Shown here piece by piece: positions 9,770 to 20,718 of a DNA stretch of 64,000 nucleotides. The position numbers were made by a program, and so were the translations under genes. The notes below the pieces were generated by a model. That model did not search any database, was not told the origin of the DNA, and was given only the letters and a program-made list of their open reading frames with translations. The first letter of the stretch is position 1. Every line of letters starts with the position of its first letter. This DNA comes from Amborella trichopoda. Taxonomy: Eukaryota > Streptophyta > Magnoliopsida > Amborellales > Amborellaceae. The DNA lies in assembly GCF_000471905.2 (NCBI RefSeq), contig NW_006500337.1, positions 3,109,289 to 3,173,288 of the forward strand. Direction: 5' to 3'.

Positions 9770-10510
9770 TTAGAAAAAGTTATATAGAGCCGAAAATTTT
9801 TACTAGAAGATGTTGTTTTGATGCTCAAATATCCTTAAATTGATCATCTCGAAATATAGATGCATGGACAAAAGAAAAAAATAAATTTCAAGTTTTGAAA
9901 ATAAATTGTCTTGTAACACATTTTTGGACCGTCAATTTTCAAGATTTTTAAGTTTTTATAGATCTGCTCGATCTATACTATTTTTTAAGCTTTAAACTTT
10001 ATAATTAATGATGAAAGTAGATATTAGGGTATAGTTTGTATAGAGCCTACCTTCAAATAGTATCGAGAAATGTGGTTTCAATGCTGAAAATCTTTGTGAT
10101 AGCCTTAACATACATTTTTATATTTATTTATAAATTTTAAAGCTTCAAAAATAGTGTAGATTGACAGATCTATGAAAACTTGACAATCTTGAAAATTGAT
10201 GGTCCAAAAATACGTTCCAAAACACACTATTTTCAAAACTTGAAATCCATTTGTTTCTCATATCTATGAATCTTGATGTCGAGATGATCAATTTGATGAT
10301 ATTTGAGTATCAAAAAGACCTCTTCTAGTGAAATTTTTAATACGGGCGCCAATTTGATCATTTAGAGCCTCGGCTCTATATAAACTTTTTTCAATAGTTT
10401 AAAGCTATTATAAGTATTTCCAGTATTAAAACTACATTTCTCAACATTATTTGAAGGTACACTTTATTTTGATTGTTTAGAGCGTCGGCTCTATACAAAC
10501 AGCAACCTTT
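9770..10510. mobile_element. M1 MITE with a second M1 copy nested inside it in inverse orientation
   Basis: The outer copy starts near AAAAAGTTATATAGAGCC and is interrupted at about 10030. It resumes at about 10396 with AGCTATTATAAG and ends TTGTTTAGAGC...CTATACAAAC near 10510. The inserted copy (about 10030-10395) begins TTTGTATAGAGCC and ends CTCTATATAAACTTTTT, in the opposite orientation. Flanks of the inserted copy share a short ATAG-TTT sequence, possibly the target duplication. The arrangement makes a large imperfect palindrome. Confidence 0.7.
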
Positions 10511-10914
10511 CGCATTTTACCTAAAATTTTACGATCACTACATAAATCACTCAATAACATAAGCATTGGCCACTCATCCATATTCCTCCCCCACCCACCC
10601 CAATGCCGCTTTTAAATGTGCAGTTTCTTAAGGAGTAGGCCCCCATGAAATCCCACAATTTTCCAGATATTTAGGATGTGTTCCGGCCTTTCAATCCCTC
10701 ACAAGGAACCCCTCAAAACGCTCACTACCCTACCTGGAAAACCCCTAGCTTTCAGTACATGTCGGATAGGAAATTACTTATGTAATATTTTTATTTTCTA
10801 GAAAGATCCACAAATATGTGTTATTTATGCTGAGATTCTGCCCACTATTTTTTTTTTTTACTTTTTTCCCTAATCTTATGTTTCAAACATCGGACTGCTT
10901 ATTAAATTTTTTTG

Positions 10915-11290
10915 AGTAATTTATGTACAGACCCTAAAAAAATAAGAAAATGTAAAATGCTTCTCTTATAATTAGAAATTACAAAGAAGGTCAGTCAACC
11001 CGCATTATTTTTGTTTTTTTCAAAATTGCCCTATCCTCAAACCGAATTTGTACTTTTTTTAGTCTTTTCTTTAAAAGAGCAATGCCTTTTAAAAATTTTA
11101 GCGGTCCGAGGATGGGGGACCTTAAACTGCCTCCTAAAAATTTTAGGAAAGTCCGAGGTCCCATCTTCAGATCCCTCCTTATTTTTTAAAAAAATCATAC
11201 GGACTTATAGTAAGCAGTGGATAATTAAAATATCGCTTATTGGTACTAAAAGTTTTTGTTCTTTTGCTTAAAATAAGTAACTATGGCCAT
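10915..11290. other. Fragment of M2 plus unassigned AT-rich sequence
   Basis: About 10915-11030 resembles the left arm of M2 (AATTTATGTACAGACCC, then AATTACAAAGAAGGTCAGTC). Its complement is missing. The remainder contains a pair of TTAAAAATTTTAG-like blocks around a GGTCCGAGG / TCCGAGGTCC direct repeat. No gene recognised. Confidence 0.4.
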
Positions 11291-11315
11291 TTCAAGCAAG
11301 AATCAACAAATTTTA

Positions 11316-11697
11316 GTTGGGGAAAAGTTTATACAAGGTTGCAAGCTTAAAATATAGAATCACAGATGCACCTCAAAAATCGATCGGAAATGTTGTTTTA
11401 ATATTGAAAAAACCTTCTAATCGATCATCTCGACATCGAGATGTATGAATATGAAAAAAAAAAAATTGAGTCCCGAAAATAGTGCATCTTGCAACACATT
11501 ATCTAGACTGTCCATTTTTAAGATTTTCATATATCTATAGATATACTTGATTTTAATCATTTTTAAATTTTAAAATTTTCTAATTAGGTATGAAAATAGA
11601 TTTTAAAATATTACTAAAAAAAATTTACAATAAAATTTTAAAGTGCACCTTTATTGTTGGATTGTTTAAGGTTGCAACCTTATAGAAACCGCACCCT
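11316..11697. mobile_element. M1 family MITE
   Basis: It begins GGGGAAAAGTTTATACAAGG and ends GGTTGCAACCTTATAGAAAC followed by CGCACCC, giving partly complementary ends. The interior has the family blocks CATCTCGACATCGAGATG, TTGCAACACATTATCT and a TAATTAGGTATGAAAATAGA block. No coding capacity. Confidence 0.65.
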
Positions 11698-11796
11698 TTT
11701 AGTGGTAACAAGCGACCAATGGAAAGAGCATTGGAACGCTTCAAAAGTAAAATTCAACATGAAGTGGTAGATATCGGACTGCATGATGGCCAAGGT

Positions 11797-12036
11797 TCTG
11801 CATTTCTCTATAGCATAGAAGATCTATACTTCCCCTACCATCTAGCCGTCTAATTTTGATCAAGAGAGTCACTCACCGTTTGATCTTAGATCCGACGTCT
11901 TAAAGTATTTTATTTTTAGTTTTTTTTAAAAAAATTGTATTAATATGAAATTTGGTACGTTCCATCTTCTCATTAGGGCGCACCTATAAAAAATATTTAA
12001 AATAATTTTTCAATAAAATATAATGACCAATGGTTT
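11797..12036 (+). mobile_element. M4 family element, left half only
   Basis: TTCTCTATAGCATAGAAGAT, GTTTGATCTTAGATCCGACG and the TATAATGACC block align with the first half of the copy at 37330-37842. The second half is absent: the sequence moves to unrelated DNA at about 12037 and then a partial M1 copy. Confidence 0.55.
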
Positions 12037-12099
12037 TGTATATGGTGGTTCTGCGAGACCGAGTTGTATGCTTAGTGCCACAGGCGACACACCAGCAAG

Positions 12100-12300
12100 G
12101 TTTGTATACCTTGTCAACCTTAAATTAAGGCGCTCCAAGATATAATTTTGGTGCTAGAAAACTCTATGAGAGCTTTAAAATCTATTTCCATATTTAATTA
12201 CGAAATTTAACGCTGGCTAGAGTAGATTTATAATCACTAGAAAATCTTGAAATTGGATGGTCCAAATAATTACGCAATGAAGTATTCTTAGGAACAGTAT
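12100..12300. mobile_element. Partial, diverged M1 element
   Basis: GGTTTGTATACCTTGTCAAC, TTGGTGCTAGAAAA, TTTCCATATTTAATTACG and TTGAAATTGGATGGTCCAAA follow the order of the M1 left half. The right half is missing. Confidence 0.45.
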
Positions 12301-13480
12301 TGTCATATGCGCTTTTAGGATTTTTTTGATTTGGTTAGAAAAACTAAGAAATTTAGTGTTTCAGCCAATTCACAGGAAGAATTTGGATTTTTTAAAAAAT
12401 AAATAAATATAAATAAAGTATATATTTATATATAGAAACATATTAAAAAAAAAAGAAAGACAATTATTGAGGATCCTACCAGGACACTTGGGAAAAATAT
12501 TCAATGGGATTACAAGTCTATGAATGTTAAAGACCACATTGGGAGGATATTATTGTAATTTTGGAAGAAGACATGGGTAGTTTAGGGAGTTTTTGATGTC
12601 GACAAAAAAATAAAAGCAGAGAAAATGAGCAAGAGGTCGGTCCAAAATGACATGGTAGGAAATAGTAAGAAAAAATACGGTAATTTAGGCCACAGAGGGT
12701 ATAACCTTTGATATAGCATAATGATAAACTAGGATTTGTGTATTTGACTCCAAATAGTTGCAAAAGACTATGATGATGATGATAAAGAGCATGACCCAAT
12801 TTTTATGGATCCCCCGACTCATACGAGTCTCGTGCGAGCTCCACCTAACACCTATTTTTGATATAGATCTTGGATCCAAATTTACAGAGATCCCTGAGCT
12901 ACATTACGATGATCTTGAATATAAAAATAAAATTTAAATTAAAAATCTTTAGTTGTAGAGGTTCATCTTAAAGATGAACATTTGCGTGTCAGCAGGCTAG
13001 TGATTCTGCTTACTCACAAAACACTTTTCTTAAAAATGAGAAACTTATTTTTTTAGAACACTGTGCAGTACCACAAGGAGCCGAATATCAATTTCATTTG
13101 CCATGCGTTTCACATATACTCATAAATAAATGAACATTCCAAGTCCAAATCTGGGGATATTGATTTGAGGAGGTTGGCATGTCTCATTGTAATCTCTCTC
13201 TCCTGGGGTTGTATATTTTTAAAAATTTAATCAGATGCTGAGGAATTGATTTTCTAAAATATTTAACTCAACGCCCTCAACAAATAAGACTAAATCAATA
13301 TACAGTACAATGTGTTGAACACCTAGCAAGAACAATACAGTAATGGGATCCATGTTTGCATGAGTGGGACAAATAGAATATGGGAATTCTAATTACCAAG
13401 TTTTAAATTTAAGGGAAATTTGTCAAGATATAATATTAATTATTTAACATTTTGCTCCTATGTTTTGATTTAATTTTAGA
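12300..13480. other. Intergenic, no gene seen
   Basis: AT-rich sequence with short homopolymers and no coding pattern that I can support on either strand. The frames at 12527-12879 on the minus strand have low-complexity composition and no recognisable domain. Confidence 0.5.
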
Positions 13481-13529
13481 ATGTACATCAAAATACATAT
13501 GATTTTGGGTTGGGATAGTAGAAAAAAGG

Positions 13530-14105
13530 TTAAAGAAACAAAAACAGGTCTCAAGTTTAAAAAAATACTACATCTTGAAACATATTATCTGGACCGTTCC
13601 TTTTCAAATCTAATAATTAGAGATGAAAGTAGATTCTTAAGCCATCCTAAAAATGTTTTATGCGAAATTGCATATATGTCAAAGTTCGGAGGTGTGCCTT
13701 ACTTTGATTGTTTAAATTGCAACCTTATACAATCCACAAACAGACGGGAAAAAGTTTATATAGAGCCAAAGCCCACCTCCAAGATTTCAGTAGAAGAGCT
13801 TGTTTTGATGCCCAAATAGCCTCAAATTGATCATCTCGACATCAAGATCATGGGCATGAGAAAAAAATAGATTTCAAGTTTTGGAAATAGTGTATCTTGT
13901 AACATATTTTTGGACCATCAATTTTTAATATTTTCAAGTTTTCATTGATCTACTTTATATGTATTATTTTGAAGATTTAAATTATATAATGAAAGATGAA
14001 AATATATTTTAAGGCTATCACAAAGATTTCTAGAAATCACATTTGGCAACACTATTTGAAGGTGTGTTGTATTTTGATTGTTTAGAGCCTTGGATCTATA
14101 CAAAT
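13530..14105. mobile_element. Two adjacent M1 copies, the first partial
   Basis: About 13530-13740 is the right part of an M1 copy (TTATCTGGACCGTTCC, TAATTAGAGATGAAAGTAGA, GATTGTTTAAATTGCAACC). About 13745-14105 is a nearly complete copy that begins GGAAAAAGTTTATATAGAGCC-like sequence and ends TTGTTTAGAGCC...CTATACAAATC. Both have the same orientation. A 112-codon open frame across 13481-13819 is a chance reading of the element. Confidence 0.6.
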
Positions 14106-14344
14106 CTCACACACACATATGAAGCTACTACCCAGTGTTTTCGCCCATAGGCTCAGTGCCATCCGATTTTTTCGGACAACGTGGATTAAAAGACCTCAAC
14201 CGACCTACTATGCAAAAAAACACAGGCAACCAATGCGGTTCCCATAGATCCGTAGCAGTTTTTAAGGCAAAACCGCCATGGACATGGGGTAAAATACTAT
14301 TCAATTTCACCTATAGGCGTTTTTAAGAATTTTTTTTCTCTCTT

Positions 14345-14378
<34 letters not shown>

Positions 14379-14394
14379 AAAGTCTTCCCAAAGC

Positions 14395-14835
14395 TTATAG
14401 GCGATAATGAATAGTGATTTCGCCTACCCTCGTCACTGTCCAAATTTCATCACGTGGTCACGATTGTCTGGTAGTGTTTTATTTTTTATTTTGTTTCTAC
14501 AAATCGGAATGAGCTGAATTTAGATGGTACGTACATATTACTAAGGCGCATCTAATAAAAATATAAAAAAAATTATTCGTGAAAAATAAATTGACCAAAA
14601 TACCCCCGAAATATTTAAGAGTATTTTGATCAATTTTTTTCTTGTAAAATATTTTTTTTATAATTTTCAAAGATTCCCCTATTTTTGATGAATACACGCT
14701 CCAAATTTCAGGTCATTCTGAATTGTAGAAAAATAAATAAAAAATAAAACACTACCGGACAATCGTGACCGCGCGATGAACTTTGGACGGTGATGGGGGT
14801 AGGTGAAATCATTGTTCATTTTCGCCTATAGTCGT
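14395..14835. repeat. Foldback element with arms of about 130 bp
   Basis: The left arm 14395-14530 includes TATAGGCGATAATGAA, CACGATTGTCTGGTAGTG and TTATTTTTTATTTTG. The right arm 14700-14835 holds their complements in reverse order: CACTACCGGACAATCGTG and TTCATTTTCGCCTATAG. The loop (about 14531-14700) contains a smaller hairpin, ACCAAAATACCCCCGAA against AAGAGTATTTTGATCAA, similar to that in M4. TA microsatellites flank it at 14362-14379 and 14850-14877. Confidence 0.7.
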
Positions 14836-14884
14836 TGCGTAGTATTTTCCATATATATATATATATATATATATATGAGATATT

Positions 14885-15280
14885 CTAAACTTCACAACCC
14901 TTCAAATTACAAAGGTTTAAGATAGAGAGAGTTGTGAAGGGTGGATTTATTGTTATCTATTTTTTTAAAAAAGTTACTTTTATGGGACAAATTTATAAAT
15001 AATACTACAAGGCAAAAGGTATTTTTATTAATTCCATAAGGGGTAAAATTGAAATTTTAACTAAAAGACAAAGGTACTCTACAAATAAAGTTATAGGACA
15101 CTAACTTCTAAAATGCCATTGTACATTTGTGAAAATTTCAAATTTGTCATTGTTTAATGGTAAACTTACCTATTTAAATAATTTTTTAATAAAAAATAAT
15201 GGTTGTTTTGATAAATATACCGATCACAACCCCTTTTAACTTAAACCTTTACATTTTGAGGGGTTGTTAACTCTAGACAA
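14885..15280. mobile_element. MITE with 60-bp inverted ends (CTTCACAACCCTTC family)
   Basis: The left end TTCACAACCCTTCAAATTAC and AAAGGTTTAAG pairs with the right end CTTAAACCTTTACATTTTGA and GGGGTTGTTAACTC. The left arm also recurs at 16147-16205, next to the first assembly gap, and has been tandemly amplified there. Short TA repeats adjoin both ends. Confidence 0.6.
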
Positions 15281-15359
15281 ATTATATACATATATATATA
15301 TATATATATACAGAAAGTGATGCAGTAAACACTTTAATCTATACTATTACCCTCCACTT

Positions 15360-15645
15360 TGTAGGAAGTACAGCTTTATTAGCAGCAAGATCGGAAGATC
15401 TGCTGTCCAACCAAACACCTCCTATCAGTACAACACTAGATGAATATAATTTTGTTTCGATTATGAAAAGAGTTAGTGAACAACACCTCACTAAGCAAAA
15501 AAAACCTTCTATCTCAGACATAAAACAAGAGATAAATGAAGTCAAGAAAGAAGTTCATTAGCTCAAAAATAGAATTCAAATTCTAGAAATGTTGATTGAG
15601 AATATCACTTTGAAATTTTGTGACACAATGGACAATAGCAAGTAA
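15360..15645 (+). pseudogene. Decayed coding-like stretch, coiled-coil composition, unrecognised
   Basis: A frame from about 15360 is open for roughly 60 codons, has one TAG at about 15559, then continues to a stop near 15644. The translation is rich in Lys, Glu, Ile and Leu with a heptad-like pattern (SDIKQEINEVKKEVH, then LKNRIQILEMLIENI), unlike the surrounding AT-rich DNA. A remnant of a mobile element or endogenous viral coat region is possible, but I do not recognise a family and assign no function. Confidence 0.3.
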
Positions 15646-16021
15646 TCCCTTTTTTACCGTGGAATAATTTTGTTGGGTTGGATTCCAGACCTTAGAAGTA
15701 TACCTGAGGAGTTGCTCATGACCATCTACTTGTTGTTCTAGGATTCCTCCTAAACCCAACTCTGAAGCATCACAGTCAAGAAAAATTTCTCTGTACTTTA
15801 AAACAAGAAATTAAATATAAACATGTGGAATAACAATTACCAAATCCCTTGATACTACAAAAGATTCAATAACTCAAACAACAGATAGAAACCTCTATCT
15901 GCAGTGAACATCCCAATGCTTTCTAGGATACGAAAAAACATTCTAAGTAGGACTCCAAATGATCACCATTAAATTTTGACACAAATCTCTAGAAAAATTA
16001 TCAATAAACCCATTCAACCAA

Positions 16022-16084
16022 NNNNNNNNNNNNNNNNNNNNNNNNNNNNNNNNNNNNNNNNNNNNNNNNNNNNNNNNNNNNNNN
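16022..16084. other. Assembly gap (63 N)
   Basis: A run of N is followed directly by a TA microsatellite (16085-16146). The frames that cross it are meaningless. Confidence 0.99.
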
Positions 16085-16147
<63 letters not shown>

Positions 16148-16307
16148 TTCACAACCCTTCAAATTACAAAAGGTTCAAGATAGAGAGAGTTGTGAAGGGT
16201 GGATTTATTCAAATTACAAAAGTTCAAGATAGAGAGAGTTATGAAGGATGGATTTATTCAAATTACAAAAGTTCTAGATAGAGAATTATGAATAGTAGAC
16301 TTATTAA
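16085..16307. repeat. TA microsatellite followed by a 49-bp unit repeated about three times
   Basis: After about 60 bp of TA repeat, the arm CTTCACAACCCTTC of the 14885-15280 MITE appears. The unit CAAATTACAAAAGTTCAAGA... ending GGATTTATT then repeats three times from about 16161 to 16307. Each unit is about 49 bp, and the last is the most diverged. Confidence 0.8.
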
Positions 16308-16886
16308 TCTCCCTAGATATTTGAATCTCAAGGTGAGATTTGAATTCTTCCTATTTCTTAAATAATTTTTTTTAAAGTAACTCTCTCTCTTGCTCTCTGT
16401 GTAATTTTTTTCAGTAACACTCTCTTCCCTCTTTACTCTCTCTCGCTTTTCTCTCTCTACCCTTCCTCTTGCTATCTTCTCCATGTAGTGTTTAATGTTT
16501 GATCCGAAAAACCCATTTTGCTTTGGACCCTGAAAAACACGAAAACATTCCTCTATTTGTGGCCCACTTTACTCATCATAGACCCAAGTGCAGCTCTCAA
16601 AAAAACATCTTCAAATTTGGGTCTTCTTCTCTAGATTTCCTGCATTTTTAGCCATATTTTCCAAGCGATCAATCTTGCTTGATACCCCTAGAAAATAAAC
16701 TATAAAATTCTCCCAATTTGGCCTCTCTTTTGAGAACCTAATTCAACTTAATGACAAACCACCTCCAAATCAGCCCTATCCTCTCCAATTTAGCCTTCAC
16801 AAACACTTAGTGGAACTGATAGCACCTACAAAATGTCTTCTTCACTGATTCCTCTAAACCATTCTCATCGCTTCAAACCCCAAAAC

Positions 16887-19660
16887 CTACCTACCAAACA
16901 AAACTAAATTCATCTCTAGTAGAGATCTCCTCCAATTTAAGAACTGTGCAAGTCCGTTTGTAACTAGCCTTGCCCTATACCTTTCCATATTTTTATCGAT
17001 TTGTTTCTTGATTTTGAACACTCGCTTACAAGCAATCATTTTTCTACCTTGTGGCAGCTCTACTGAATCCCAAGTGTTGTTCTTCTTAAGAGCCAACATT
17101 TCATCTTCCATGGCCTTCTTCCATAATGTGGAATAATTTTCTTCTATAGCTTCTTTGTACGTGCTCGGTTTTTCATTCATAACAACCAAAGCATATAGTA
17201 CTTCGAGATCCATATTGTCCCCAAACCGTTTGGGTGGACGAATTACCCCTGTAGATCTTCTTCGAATTGATAGTGCAATTTCTTCATGAGAATCACTTAT
17301 CATCAATGACTTCTTCATTGATACTTGTGGATACTTCTTCCGATAAATGGCTTTCACTAGATAATGGAACATAAGGGCGAAAATTAATTTCTTAGGTGTC
17401 ATTTTGAGATTCTTCATTTTCTTTAGTTTTATTTCCTATACCTCTTGTTAATACAGATGACTCATCAAAATACATATCTTGAATTGTAATTATCTTTCGA
17501 GCACTTGGATCCCATAATTGGTATCCTTTCACACCTTTGTTATACCCAATAAAAATGTATTTTTTTTATTTTCGTTCAAGCTTATTTCTTTGAGAACTTC
17601 GAATTAAAACATAAACATTACAACAAAAAAATATTTAAATCAAAATAATTACAAGGAATTATGGACCATACCTCTTGGGGTGTTTTCTCCCCCAAAGCTG
17701 CTGAAAGTAATCGATTGATGAGGTAACAAGTTGTTCATCATGGCTTCGACCCATAGCTCTTGCTCCAATCCGGCATTGCTCAACATGCTTCTAGCTCGCA
17801 CCATCAAAGTGTGATTTATCTTTTCTACGACACTATTTTGTTGGAGAGTGTAAACCATGGTTAAATGCATGTTGATTCTTTCATCTTTATAAAATTGTGC
17901 AAAGTCATCGAATTATATTTTTTCCCTTTGTTGGTGCGAAGTGTCTTGATGTGGTGCCCCGTGCTCTTTTCAACTTTGGCCTTAAAATGTTTAAAGGCAA
18001 AAAATGTATCACTCTTTAATTTAAGAGGAACACACATACTTTTCTTGAGAAGTCATCTACAAAAGAAATAAAACACAATGCACCACCATAGGACATTATA
18101 GGTGATGGCCGTTATAAATCCGAGTGAACATAATTAAATTTTCCCTTGCATGTATGGCTTTCGGCTTTGAAAATTAGTCTATGTTGTTTTCCATAGACAC
18201 AAGGCTCACAAAATTCTTATTCCCCAAATGTTATGGTGGGAATTAACTTCCTCTTCATCAAAATCTGCATACTTTTTTCACTCAAATGACACAACTTCCT
18301 ATGCCATAAACATAGTGGAATATCATTACTCTCCACTACCGAATTTGCCACATCATCAACAATGGAGCTTCCCAAAATTTTTTACAAGTTCCCAACTCTA
18401 ACACCCTTAATCACAATAAGAGCCCCTTGGATACTTTGAGAATTGCCCATTGTCCGATGAATTTGTAGCCATCATAATCCAATAAAGAAAGAGAAATTAA
18501 ACTTTTTTTTAATTCCAGTACATGTCGAACATTCTCAAGTATGTGGATAATTCTATCATATATCCTTAATTTCAACGTGGCCATCCCAGTCATTCTACTT
18601 CTTGAATTATTTTTCATTAACACAGAACCACTATTACATGATTCATATGATTAAATGATGACTTGTGTGGGAACATATAATGTGTAGCACCACTATTCAA
18701 AATCCAATTTTGATGGAATTTGGGATTGCAACCCACAACATAACCTCTTCTTCAATGAAACCGGATGTAAGTTGCTCCACTTGATTTGTTTCATTCTTGG
18801 GCTCATTGGATTCCCTTCTGTTTTCGAATTTTTGTCATTTCCTTTATGTACAATTTTTCTTTAGATAATCGGCTTCACCACTTCCCCGACAAACAAACTT
18901 GTTTTCTCGGCCTTTAGACTTTGATTAACCCTTTGACTTAGTTCTTGAAGAATTTTGAGAAGAATTACCTCTCTCACTTGAAGGACCCCTTGATTTGTGA
19001 ACTTCTGATTAAGGTTCTCCAATAGATACCTTTTTTTAGAGTTTATAGGCATGTAAAGTACTACACAATGTAGTTAAGTTAAGTGAATCTTCTTTAGTGC
19101 AACTTAATTTTGCCACTAAATTATCATACGATTCCGGTAAAGTACATAACAACATTACCGCCTTGTTCACATCTTTTATTTTTTCATCAATACTTTCAAG
19201 CTCACTAAGAATATTATTACAAGTGTTTAAATGATCGGAAATTTGTGTCCCATCTTTCATCATTAAACTAAATAATTTTCACTTTAATCGAATACGGTTT
19301 GTAAGAGATTTGTTTTGATAAACACTTTCCAATTTCTCCCACAAGCCCTTTGCCATCTTCTTTCCCACTACATTGAATAAAACCTTATTTGCTAGCCATA
19401 GCCTTAAGGTCCATTTCTTCCCAATCCTTATTACTCATGGATTTCATATTCTTTTCTTTTTAGTGCAATGCTTTGTATTGTCCTTGTTGGACCAAAAGAT
19501 CATGAACTTGAATTTTTCATATCTCAAAATTATTTTGTCCATCAATTTTTGCCACCTCAATCTGTTACTCCCCATTCTCCTAAATATATTGCACAAACCT
19601 ACTTCTCTGATATTACTTGTTGGAAATCCGAATACCTGATACTCCAAATTAGCTGATCAC
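16887..19660 (-). pseudogene. Ty1/copia gag-pol, decayed and truncated in reverse transcriptase
   Basis: Reading leftwards on the minus strand: a gag-type UBN2 segment at 19263-19036 (LCTLPESYDNLVAKLS), a weak zinc-finger region near 18900-18850, and a protease to pre-integrase segment at 18623-18411 (VRHVLELKKSLISL). An integrase core follows at about 18200-17870 and continues into 17870-17649 (RARSMLSNAGLEQELWVEA). The start of reverse transcriptase is at 17417-16887 (YKEAIEENYSTLWKKAMEDE, then RYRARLV). Homology stops at about 16940, so most of RT and RNase H is missing. Numerous stops and frame changes separate the pieces. The domain order (integrase before RT) is diagnostic of copia. Confidence 0.85.
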
Positions 19661-20437
19661 CAAATATCACAGACTCAAACCCAAGTTATTTGAAATCGAT
19701 AATCCGAACAACCTTAAGGAGTCGTGTACAATAATTTAAGAAAAATAAGAGATGGAACTACAATCATGAGAGAAAATAAAAAAGTCAAATCACAACACCA
19801 ACTTTAACATAGTTCACCCCATAGGACTTCGTCCACAGGCAAGCAGACATGTAAAATTCCACTATCAAAAAGAAATTTACGAAAGGGATACAATATCACC
19901 GCATGGAAAAAAACTGGTGATAACCATCACCACAATACCTTCTTGAAACCACCTAAAACCCATATTTTACATTGTCATTCTCTTAAGATGAATCAAGAAC
20001 TTGAGCAACACAAGCTCACGTAATTTTTCCACAAAAATAGACAAAAAAATCACCTTCGTCACCTCTTGCCCTTTTTCCCCGTAACCGAAAGAAGCCATAA
20101 TCTTTTAGAGAAAACCAAGAAAAAGAAAATCGTAGTGCCCCAAAATAACCTTTTCTTCGCTTTTATCCAAGTCATCTTTCGTAGTGACAAAAAAAACCCC
20201 TTAATGGATGTACAAAAGGCAAATGCATCCAATGTGATTCTCTATCACCATTAACATGGGTAAATTAGTCAATGATACAAAGATTTGCCATTTTATACGC
20301 CTTTCTCTAGAAATAAATGCTTTGTATCATGGAAAAGTAAGGAGTTCTTCTCTATCACACCATGAACTCTTCCTTATCTCACTATGTACAAAATGATATA
20401 TTTAGAGGGACCCCTCTGTAACTCCAGCTCACCCAAC
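19654..20437 (-). mobile_element. Putative 5' LTR of the minus-strand copia element
   Basis: On the minus strand this begins TGTTGGGTGAGC at about 20437 and ends GGTGATCA at about 19654. A degenerate primer-site-like TGGAGTATCAGG lies a few bases downstream. The block TAGTTCACCCCATAGGACTT at about 19809 resembles one in the solo LTR candidate at 35013-35758. No matching LTR is seen on the other side of the truncated element, so the boundaries are provisional. Confidence 0.45.
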
Positions 20438-20718
20438 AAAACAATACAATAGTTATCACAATGTAAGACCAAGAGCCTGGTTAACTCAATTGACATTAGT
20501 GAGTGAACAATCATGGTGGTATACCTTCTATAATTCTTTATATTAATCTTGGAGATTTTTCAGCCTCCTTCTTTACACTAATCTTTGGGATTTTCCAACC
20601 TCTTTCAAAGGAATATCATCCCCTATAATCTCCAAAACTGGTTCCTAACTCATTATACTTTGATCTTTTTCTGAAGTATAGACCTTCTCAAGTGACCTCT
20701 CAAAGGGTTTTACTAAAC

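Noticed and set aside
13481-13819. 112-codon plus-strand frame
   Set aside because: It spans the junction of two M1 MITE copies; the other copies are not open in this frame.
15943-16281. Frames of 69 and 101 codons across the first gap
   Set aside because: They consist of TA microsatellite, N bases and MITE arm.
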